Source: Candidatus Rifleibacteriota bacterium (GTDB lineage Bacteria > Riflebacteria > Ozemobacteria > Ozemobacterales > Ozemobacteraceae). Taken from it: a DNA stretch of 11,059 nucleotides. Shown piece after piece: positions 5,354 through 11,059 of this stretch (positions are counted from its first letter, which is position 1; each line of letters starts with the position of its first letter). Below the pieces are notes generated by a model. It did no database searches. It saw nothing but the letters and a program-made list of their open reading frames with translations, and had not been told where the DNA came from. The stretch is taken from the NCBI GenBank assembly GCA_017526725.1, contig JAFXRA010000271.1, forward strand, positions 1 through 11,059, in the 5' to 3' direction. Position numbers and translations under genes: made by a program.

Positions 5354-7816
5354 ATGACTAAGAGATACATTGTCTTTTTAATATATATAATTATTGTTGG
5401 TTTTGCTTTTTCTGATAAATTGAGTGCTCAGGATGTTTCTACAGAGACCGAACAAATTGCTTCTTCAACTTTTGAAATAAACAATGTCTCAGAATTGTAT
5501 AAAAAGTCTGATGAAATAGTTGAAGACAGCAGGGCTCTTGAAAAGAAACTGCAAAGCTTAATAAATGTTTCTGAAATTGATAAAAGAATCAGACCATTGA
5601 GAGAATCTTTAAATGAATATAAACAGACCTTTAAAGATTGTAAAGGTGCTGAAAATACTGATATAGAAAGTATGATTACTTTGAGAGGCAATATTAAGAT
5701 TATATCAGATATCTGCTTAGAACTTAAAAGCCGAATTGACGAACGTTTGAAAAATATTGCTACTCTTAATAAAGACTGGTTGGATAAAAAAGATTATTGG
5801 GAGCAGCTTAGACAGCAGAGCAACTTTGTAAATAATAAAACCGCGAAAGATATTTTTATTGAAAATGATAAGCTTATTGATGAATCACTTAAGCTTTTCG
5901 ATGGTATTGATGGCTCGGTGAGCCTAGTTAACCAAAAAATCAGTGATTTGAACAAAGATTCAGATAAATTTGCAGATGAGTTGGATAAATATATTGAAGA
6001 ATTGCGCAGCAGACTGTTTAAGAAAACCGGTCATGCAATGCTTACAAGCAAATATTTTAATGAGTTTGATTCAAAATTAAGCGATAATTTTTATGAAGGT
6101 ATAGCTAAACTAGAAATTATTAAAGATAATTATTTTAAAAATAATACATGGGTATTTGTTGTACAGATAATTCTAGCTTTTTTATTGGCTTATTATTTTC
6201 AGCATACAAGCAAAGAATTTTTAACAAAACTTGGAATGGATTTTGTTCGAACTAATTCAGGAGCAACCGCTTTAATTATAGCAGTATTAGTGGGTTTGCC
6301 TTTTTTAGAAAGCATTCCTCCTGTTATAAAATTTATCTATAATGTAATAATCGGATTTTCGTTCTGCTTTATAATATGTAATAAATTATCCAACAAAGGC
6401 GAAAGGTCAGCTGTAATTCTTGTTTTTGTTCTTTATATGATTTATATGCTCTTTGATCTGATTAATATGCCGATGACTTTATCACGCTTGATAATAGCAA
6501 TAGTTTCACTGGCTTCGGGAATATATTTCTTTAAACTGAATGATTTGCTGAGCAAAGGCTATGATGCTAGCGAAGATAAAACTCCAGCTGTTTCCACAAA
6601 GGAAAAACTAATCTGCAAGCTTATAGGTGTTTTCATGCTGGTTGCTTTTGTTGGGCAATTAGCTGGTTATACTGCTCTTGCGAACCACCTTTTTGACATT
6701 ACTTTAAGAAGTATTTTAATAAGCTTGTTTGCCTGGATTATTCTTTGTGCTCTTAAGGGATGTGTGAGAACTGTATTCAATAATGCCTTTGTGGGCAAGC
6801 ACATTAAATCTATAATATCCGATGTTAATATAATTATTAATAGATTCAATATTGTAATAACTATAGTTGTTGTATTTATTGTAATTGCAGGAATATTAGC
6901 CGCCTGGGGTTTTTATGACAATACCTGGTATGCAGTTAAATCTATATTGGGGTTAGGTTTCACTTTTCAAGGAACCAAAATTACACTGGGTAAGATTTGC
7001 TGGGCAATATTCTTGTTCTATCTTATACTCAGCATTTCATGGATGGTTAGAACCTATTTAGAAGCGAATTTTTATCCGTCTAGAAAAATAGAACCCGGCG
7101 TCGGTATTTCGATTAACCGTTTGATTTATTACTCTTTTATTGTGGTAGGTTTTGCTCTTGCTTTAGATGTAATGGGAATAAGCATTCAGAGTTTGACCGT
7201 AATAATCGGTGCTTTGGGCGTTGGTATTGGTTTTGGTCTGCAGAATATAGTTAACAACTTTGCCAGCGGCCTTATTCTATTATTTGAACGTTCGATAAAA
7301 GTTGGCGATGTTGTAGTTGTTAATGGCACCTGGGGCACAGTTAAACATCTTGGCTTGAGAGCTACTATTATACAGACATTTGCAAATGCAGAAATGATTG
7401 TTCCAAATTCTGATTTGGTATCAAGCACAGTTAATAACTGGACTATGACCAATCGCAGAACTCGTTTTACAGTTAAAATAGGCGTAGCTTATGGAACAGA
7501 CCCGGAACTGGTTAAAAAAGTTCTGTTGAAAATAGCGGAAGATCATTCCAATGTTTTAAAAGATCCGGCTCCTGGAGTTGTTTTTACTGAGTTCGGAGAT
7601 AGTTCTTTGAATTTTGAACTTCGCTGCTGGGTTAGAGACATTGCAAATATGTGGAAAACTCAGGATGAAGTAATGTATGAAATAGACAAGAAGTTTAAAG
7701 AAAACAATATTTCTATTCCTTTCCCACAGAGAGATTTGTATATAAAAGAATTACCGGAAAATTCTAAATCTCTGGTTCCTGAAACAAAATCAGAAACAAA
7801 AAGCAAAAAGAAATAA
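5354..7816 (+). CDS. Large MscS-family mechanosensitive channel (MscK/MscM-like)
   Basis: The 820-aa protein starts at ATG 5354, placed 5 bases after AAGAGGTG at 5341-5348; the TTG directly before it is too close to that site. Residues 1-26 form a signal peptide ending near SAQD. Residues about 30-260 are a charged, coiled-coil extracytoplasmic domain. About 11 membrane helices follow, beginning near residues 264, 304, 322, 352, 374, 418, 449, 498, 546, 587 and 613. The last is the glycine/alanine-rich MscS pore helix (GALGVGIGFGLQNIVNNF, about 619-636), then FERSIKVGD and the cytoplasmic beta and alpha/beta domains to about residue 800, with a lysine-rich tail. The layout matches E. coli MscK and MscM, but those exceed 1,100 aa, so the periplasmic domain is shorter here. 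The family opens under membrane tension in hypo-osmotic shock. Confidence 0.93.
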   Translation: MTKRYIVFLIYIIIVGFAFSDKLSAQDVSTETEQIASSTFEINNVSELYKKSDEIVEDSRALEKKLQSLINVSEIDKRIRPLRESLNEYKQTFKDCKGAENTDIESMITLRGNIKIISDICLELKSRIDERLKNIATLNKDWLDKKDYWEQLRQQSNFVNNKTAKDIFIENDKLIDESLKLFDGIDGSVSLVNQKISDLNKDSDKFADELDKYIEELRSRLFKKTGHAMLTSKYFNEFDSKLSDNFYEGIAKLEIIKDNYFKNNTWVFVVQIILAFLLAYYFQHTSKEFLTKLGMDFVRTNSGATALIIAVLVGLPFLESIPPVIKFIYNVIIGFSFCFIICNKLSNKGERSAVILVFVLYMIYMLFDLINMPMTLSRLIIAIVSLASGIYFFKLNDLLSKGYDASEDKTPAVSTKEKLICKLIGVFMLVAFVGQLAGYTALANHLFDITLRSILISLFAWIILCALKGCVRTVFNNAFVGKHIKSIISDVNIIINRFNIVITIVVVFIVIAGILAAWGFYDNTWYAVKSILGLGFTFQGTKITLGKICWAIFLFYLILSISWMVRTYLEANFYPSRKIEPGVGISINRLIYYSFIVVGFALALDVMGISIQSLTVIIGALGVGIGFGLQNIVNNFASGLILLFERSIKVGDVVVVNGTWGTVKHLGLRATIIQTFANAEMIVPNSDLVSSTVNNWTMTNRRTRFTVKIGVAYGTDPELVKKVLLKIAEDHSNVLKDPAPGVVFTEFGDSSLNFELRCWVRDIANMWKTQDEVMYEIDKKFKENNISIPFPQRDLYIKELPENSKSLVPETKSETKSKKK

Positions 7817-7876
7817 TATTTATGTATAATTATTATATAAAATGGGGGTAATTATTAAAGAAATTGTAATTGCTAC

Positions 7877-7903
7877 GGCGTTTTAACGCCTCGCCTTTAA
7901 AGG
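7877..7903. repeat. Two adjacent short palindromes
   Basis: GGCGTTTTAACGCC at 7877-7890 (6-bp arms) and CCTTTAAAGG at 7894-7903 (a perfect palindrome) stand three bases apart, 60 bases past the stop of the channel gene. There is no T-run after either, so they are poor terminators. The rest of the 415-base gap 7817-8231 holds the palindromic element copy 2, its half copy, a weak CTCT-rich stretch at about 8049-8071 and very AT-rich DNA near 8150-8180. Confidence 0.45.
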
Positions 7904-7962
7904 ACAAGCAGAGGCTGTGCTAAACTCGTAATTTGATGAAAAAACAGTATTTATTTGTTTAC

Positions 7963-8038
7963 AGCTACAGCTTGTCATAATCGTATAGCTTTCAGGGCTA
8001 AAGCCCATACGCTCTACTCTTTATGACAAGCTGTAGCT
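7963..8038. repeat. Palindromic intergenic element, copy 2 (full arms)
   Basis: The arms at 7963-7980 and 8021-8038 are perfect 18-bp complements, beginning AGCTACAG and ending CTGTAGCT. Inside, CGTAT (7982-7986) pairs with ATACG (8007-8011) and GGGCT (7995-7999) with AGCCC (8002-8006), so the strand folds into one long hairpin with a 9-base bulge on the right. The central 25 bases are identical to copy 1 (4146-4170). This is the better preserved of the two copies. Confidence 0.8.
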
Positions 8039-8074
8039 TAAACTCACCGCTCTGTTGCTTTTTCGCTCTACACC

Positions 8075-8092
8075 TTGTCATAAAAAGTATAG
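8075..8092. repeat. Inverted half copy of the palindromic element
   Basis: These 18 bases, beginning TTGTCATAAAAAG, are the exact reverse complement of 4169-4186, the right arm of copy 1. The rest of the element is missing. It lies 37 bases after copy 2 but matches copy 1 better in its inner half, so it is not just a local duplication of copy 2. Confidence 0.65.
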
Positions 8093-8231
8093 GCAACTAG
8101 CAGAATCTAATCTGGATTTAAAAATTAGTTTTGGCGCAGCCCATCGTAATGACGTTTATAATAATTATTATTAAATATATTTGCCATTAAGCCGATATAA
8201 AGCTTAGGTATGAATATAGGAGCGGTAAACA

Positions 8232-8366
8232 ATGAATACTACTAAAAATCAGCTTTATATTGGCCTTGATGGTACACATAATGCAGTCGAAATACTTCGT
8301 GCTGTATCTCCATTTAATCCTGGATTCAGAACAACTACAGGAGTAAGTTTACTAAGAGGTCGCTGA
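8232..8366 (+). CDS. 44-aa ORF of unknown function in the hisS leader
   Basis: ATG 8232 follows AGGAGCGG (8218-8225) at normal spacing, one of the best ribosome sites in the window. The frame runs 44 codons to TGA 8364-8366, leaving four A before the hisS ATG. The product begins MNTTKNQLYIGLDGTHNAVE and ends TTTGVSLLRGR; I do not recognise it. It has one histidine, so it is not a classical His-rich attenuator peptide, and no terminator hairpin lies between it and hisS. Its balanced composition looks like real protein, so it may be a small conserved protein, a leader that couples translation into hisS, or a gene remnant. The hisS ribosome site (AGAGGT, 8355-8360) lies inside its last codons. 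Confidence 0.5.
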   Translation: MNTTKNQLYIGLDGTHNAVEILRAVSPFNPGFRTTTGVSLLRGR

Positions 8367-8370
8367 AAAA

Positions 8371-9720
8371 ATGGGTATGTCAACCAAACCGCCTAGTGGT
8401 ATGCGGGATTTTCTGCCGGACGAACTGGCGAGAAGACGCTATGTCATTAGCACAATTCAAAAAGTCTACGAAAAATATGGTTTTGTTCCTATTGAAACAC
8501 CATCTATTGAAAATTTGAGCACTTTGATGGGCAAATACGGCGATGAGGGCGATCAGCTCCTTTTCCGTATTCTGCACCGTCGTGATAAGCTTGCGAGAGC
8601 ATTGGAAGCCGACAATATCACAGAAAAAGATTTAGGTGATTTAGGTCTTCGATATGATTTGACAGTGCCTTTGGCAAGAGTGGTAGCAAATAACACAGAT
8701 TTGCCCAAATTCTTCAAAAGATATCAGATTCAGCCTGTCTGGAGGGCTGATAGGCCAGGCAAGGGAAGGTTCAGAGAATTCTTACAGTGTGACGTTGATA
8801 TCACTGGAACCAAATCACTCCTTGCAGAAGCAGAGGTCTGCTCAGCAGTATCTGAGGTTCTTCTGACTCTTGGATTTAAAAATTTCAGCATTCATGTCAA
8901 TCACAGACAGCTGCTAAAAGAGTTGATAAAAGCAGCCGGCATAAGCCTTGATAATGAAGCAACAACTTTAGTCGCGGTAGACAAGCTTGATAAAATCGGC
9001 ATGGAAGGTGTCGAAAAAGAACTGGTCGAACGCGGTATAAACGCAGAACAGATGCAAAAGCTGGTAAAGCTTATTCAGCGTTCTGAAGGCTCTAGTGAGT
9101 CAGATGAAATTGAACGCTTAAAAGCAGCTCTTGCTGGTTCAGAAGAAGCTAATAAAGCTATTGATGACTTAACAAAATTATGTAAGCTCTTTGATGAATC
9201 TCCTGTTGCTGGCAGGTATAGCATTGACGCTACTCTTGCACGTGGGTTGGGCTATTATACCGGCCCCATTTTCGAAATACGTTCATCAGATTTCGGCGGA
9301 AGCCTCGGCGGCGGCGGCCGTTACGATGGACTTATCGGAATGTTTAAAGGCAGCGAAATACCTGCGGTAGGATTTTCAATCGGTTTTGAACGCTTAATTC
9401 TTATATTGGAAGAAAAAGGGTTGTTCAAAAAGCTTACAATTGGTCCGGATGTAATGCTTTGCCACTTCTCAGATGTAGAAGAATCTGCTGTTGTAAAGGC
9501 TTCTGCAGAAATGAGAAAAGGTGGTGCTAAAGTCGAAATTTATCCGGAAACTCCTAAAATTGGGAAACAAATCTCTTATGCAGAAAGCGTCGGAGCTAAG
9601 TTTGTTGCAATATTAGGAGCAAATGAAGCTGCAGCCGAATCAGTCTCGCTAAAGAACTTGGAGACAGGCGAGCAGCAGACCGTAAAATATAGCGAAGCAG
9701 CTTCTATAGTATTGAAGTAA
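8371..9720 (+). CDS. hisS: Histidine--tRNA ligase
   Basis: The 449-aa protein is a complete class II histidyl-tRNA synthetase, charging tRNA-His with histidine in the cytosol. Residues 10-16 are GMRDFLP of the N-terminal motif 1 region; RYDLTVPLAR starts at R94; motif 2 spans about 115-147 with QPVWRADRPGKGRFREF; the histidine-specific motif LARGLGYYTG is at 289-298; GGGGRYDGL follows; motif 3 is GFSIGFER with R341. The anticodon-binding domain fills about 355-445. The full catalytic set plus anticodon domain separates it from the regulatory paralogue HisZ. RYDLTVPLARVVA and LARGLGYYTG are closer to the eukaryote/Bacteroidota-like branch of HisRS than to the E. coli type, as I recall these sequences. 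ATG 8371 is chosen for AGAGGT at 8355-8360; ATG 8377 is an alternative. It lies four bases after the 44-aa ORF. Confidence 0.96.
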   Translation: MGMSTKPPSGMRDFLPDELARRRYVISTIQKVYEKYGFVPIETPSIENLSTLMGKYGDEGDQLLFRILHRRDKLARALEADNITEKDLGDLGLRYDLTVPLARVVANNTDLPKFFKRYQIQPVWRADRPGKGRFREFLQCDVDITGTKSLLAEAEVCSAVSEVLLTLGFKNFSIHVNHRQLLKELIKAAGISLDNEATTLVAVDKLDKIGMEGVEKELVERGINAEQMQKLVKLIQRSEGSSESDEIERLKAALAGSEEANKAIDDLTKLCKLFDESPVAGRYSIDATLARGLGYYTGPIFEIRSSDFGGSLGGGGRYDGLIGMFKGSEIPAVGFSIGFERLILILEEKGLFKKLTIGPDVMLCHFSDVEESAVVKASAEMRKGGAKVEIYPETPKIGKQISYAESVGAKFVAILGANEAAAESVSLKNLETGEQQTVKYSEAASIVLK

Positions 9721-9733
9721 TAAACAATACAAC

Positions 9734-9768
9734 AAAAAACGGGCTTGTTAATACAAGCCCGTTTTTTT
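9734..9768 (+). terminator. Intrinsic terminator after hisS
   Basis: CGGGCTTGT (9740-9748) pairs with ACAAGCCCG (9753-9761) over a 4-base TAAT loop. Six A on the left (9734-9739) and seven T on the right (9762-9768) extend the stem to 15 bp and give the T-run. It starts 13 bases after the hisS stop and isolates hisS from cmoB. The A-run means it could also work leftward. Confidence 0.92.
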
Positions 9769-9786
9769 GTATTTAAAAAGAGGGTT

Positions 9787-9815
9787 GGGACAATTATAGA
9801 AAAATTTAGTATAAT
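9787..9815 (+). promoter_or_regulatory. Sigma70-type promoter for cmoB
   Basis: GGGACA at 9787-9792 (4 of 6 matches to TTGACA) and a perfect TATAAT at 9810-9815 are separated by the ideal 17 bases. The start of transcription would fall near 9822, just after the hisS terminator and about 30 bases before the cmoB ATG. Confidence 0.7.
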
Positions 9816-9852
9816 ATTGGCTAACCAAACTTAGGGTGGAAACGAAATTAAA

Positions 9853-10827
9853 ATGTTTGATTTTGAAAAATTTTATAAGCATATGACTAGATGCGGTCTA
9901 GGCAAATGGAACGAAAAGTTTGAGATAATAATTGAGAATGCTGTCAATAAGCCTGACGGCAATCTTCCTAATTGGATGCAGACTTTATCGGAATTGCCAG
10001 ATATTGAAACAGAAGAAGGCATTTTTATAAGAGACAATGCCTGGGTAACGGCAAAAGCAAAAAAAGAAGCATCTTCTCTACAGCAGAACGAATTAAAAAC
10101 AGCATTGATGAAGCTGTCTCCTTGGAGAAAAGGCCCATTTGACTTATGTGGAGTAGAAATAGACGCAGAATGGCGAGCAGACGTAAAATGGAACTATTTG
10201 GTTAATGGCATTAGTGATTTAAAAAATAAAGTAGTCTTAGATTTGGGCTGCAGCAATGGTTATTATATGTTTCGAATTGCGGAACAGAAGCCTGCTATGG
10301 TTTTGGGAATAGACCCCTCTAGAATTTGCTGGATGCAGTTTGAAGCACTTCAAAAGTACCTTAAATACCCCAATGTTTTTTATCTGCCTATAGGTTTTGA
10401 AGATATGCCTGAAGAATGCGGAATATTCGATAGTATTTTTGCAATGGGTGTTCTTTATCACAGAAAAGACCCATTTGATTTTTTAAGAACAGTAAAATAC
10501 ATGTTGAAACCTGGAGGAGAGCTGATTTTAGAAACAATAACAGTTGAAGGCGATGAAAGAACGGTTTTGGTTCCCGAAGACCGCTATGCCGGCATGAAAA
10601 ATGTCTGGTTTTTCCCATCAGATAAAGCTTTGGCTGTTTGGCTTAAAAAGGCTGGTTTTAAAGATGTAAAATTAGTTAACAAATACGCAACTACTATTGA
10701 GGAACAACGCCAAACTCAATGGATAACAACCGAGACATTAAAAAACTGGCTAGACCCGAATGATTATACAAAAACCATTGAAGGCCTGCCAGCTCCTATT
10801 AGAACTATTATAACCTGTAAGCGTTAA
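9853..10827 (+). CDS. cmoB: tRNA U34 carboxymethyltransferase CmoB
   Basis: The 324-aa protein matches E. coli CmoB (323 aa) almost end to end from memory. CmoB moves a carboxymethyl group from carboxy-S-adenosylmethionine to 5-hydroxyuridine at tRNA position 34, forming cmo5U, which widens wobble decoding. Visible landmarks are LSPWRKGPF (K93), the EWRADVKW stretch (W107, K112), the SAM-fold motif I DLGCSNGYYM at 130-139, GIDPS, AMGVLYHR, ETITVEGDERTVLVPEDRYA, and the closing DPNDYTKTIEGLPAP. These include the residues I recall as contacting carboxy-SAM. ATG 9853 follows AGGGTGG at 9833-9839 at a rather long spacing of 13. The carboxy-SAM synthase gene cmoA is not beside it, although the cofactor requires it. 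The gene ends six bases from the end of a convergent gene. Confidence 0.96.
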   Translation: MFDFEKFYKHMTRCGLGKWNEKFEIIIENAVNKPDGNLPNWMQTLSELPDIETEEGIFIRDNAWVTAKAKKEASSLQQNELKTALMKLSPWRKGPFDLCGVEIDAEWRADVKWNYLVNGISDLKNKVVLDLGCSNGYYMFRIAEQKPAMVLGIDPSRICWMQFEALQKYLKYPNVFYLPIGFEDMPEECGIFDSIFAMGVLYHRKDPFDFLRTVKYMLKPGGELILETITVEGDERTVLVPEDRYAGMKNVWFFPSDKALAVWLKKAGFKDVKLVNKYATTIEEQRQTQWITTETLKNWLDPNDYTKTIEGLPAPIRTIITCKR

Positions 10828-10833
10828 ATAGTA

Positions 10834-11059
10834 TTAGTCTTCATCATCTGACTTTTCTTCTTCTTCAGATTCTCCATCTTCAGAATCTTCTTTGTCGTCA
10901 TTGTCAGAATCTTCTGAATCTTCTTCTTTGTCGGAATCTTCGTTGTCTTCAGAATCTTCATCGTCATCATCTGAACTTTTCTTGCTTTTCTTTGAAGACT
11001 TAGAACTCTTCTTTTTGTCGCCGTCTTCTTCATCATCTTCTTCTACTTCTTCTTCGTCC
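10834..11059 (-). CDS. Acidic, serine-rich C-terminal tail of a protein (5' part outside the window)
   Basis: The minus-strand frame open at the right edge runs to TAA at 10834-10836 and gives 74 residues: 23 Asp, 21 Glu, 14 Ser, 11 Lys and only five others. One basic patch, KKKSSKSSKKSKKSS, breaks the acidic run about 15 residues into the visible part. The frame uses GAT/GAC, GAA and several Ser codons in varied order, so this is an acidic disordered tail and not a simple DNA microsatellite. Its N-terminal domain lies beyond the window and the function cannot be told; such tails occur on DNA- or RNA-binding proteins and chaperones. It converges on cmoB, with six bases between the stops and no terminator there. 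Other frames through this stretch give lysine/methionine-rich shadows. Confidence 0.65.
   Translation of the reverse strand, partial: DEEEVEEDDEEDGDKKKSSKSSKKSKKSSDDDDEDSEDNEDSDKEEDSEDSDNDDKEDSEDGESEEEEKSDDED

Noticed and set aside
8141..8155. CATCGTAATGACG resembling the CGTCATTGCGA-type dispersed repeat seen in many genomes
   Set aside because: The match is short and single, with no palindrome or second copy in the window.
8150..8231. T-box or other riboswitch in front of hisS
   Set aside because: I found no T-box consensus (AGGGUGG-type) and no terminator/antiterminator pair before hisS. The AGGGTGG at 9833 before cmoB is simply at the ribosome-site position.
10824..11036. 70-codon minus-strand frame rich in Lys, Met and Thr at the right edge
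   Set aside because: It is the shifted frame of the acidic-tail reading; it also overlaps the cmoB stop, while the acidic frame is open to the edge and ends cleanly.

Overview
The window is about 11 kb of AT-rich DNA (roughly one third G+C by eye). It comes from a bacterium with ordinary dense chromosomal genes broken by two repeat-rich intergenic islands. A Sec signal peptide followed by a large extracytoplasmic domain on an MscK-like channel, and the presence of CmoB, suggest a Gram-negative cell. The solute-binding protein and the KamC-like MutS ATPase are types common in anaerobic fermenters, so a gut-type anaerobe is plausible. I cannot place the phylum. Several starts (KamC-like, trmN6, the secreted protein, the phosphoesterase) lack a visible Shine-Dalgarno, while mscK-like, the 44-aa ORF, hisS and cmoB have at least a partial one.

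Left part (1-4005): the C-terminal 196 residues of a sugar ABC transporter solute-binding protein; a short intergenic region with a hairpin whose T-tract lies on the minus strand and an 11-bp inverted repeat; a MutS-family ATPase resembling KamC; trmN6 (tRNA1Val A37 methyltransferase); and, convergent and overlapping trmN6 by 29 bp, an unrecognised secreted protein on the minus strand.

First repeat island (about 3974-4457): degenerate 7-bp-period arrays of several flavours, a palindromic element (copy 1) and a paired-hairpin unit. Then come a YkuE/YaeI-type membrane-anchored metallophosphoesterase and, behind its own extended -10 promoter, an 820-aa MscK-like mechanosensitive channel.

Second repeat island (7817-8231): small palindromes, a better-formed copy 2 of the palindromic element with 18-bp perfect arms, and an inverted half copy. 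A 44-aa ORF with a good Shine-Dalgarno ends 4 bases before hisS. hisS ends in a textbook intrinsic terminator, followed by a sigma70-type promoter and cmoB. The right edge holds the acidic, serine-rich C-terminal tail of a minus-strand protein that starts outside the window.

Three genes act on tRNA (trmN6, hisS, cmoB), but they are in separate transcription units and no single pathway joins the window. The least explained material is the intergenic repeat DNA, the minus-strand terminator at 594-621, the hisS leader ORF and the orphan KamC-like ATPase.
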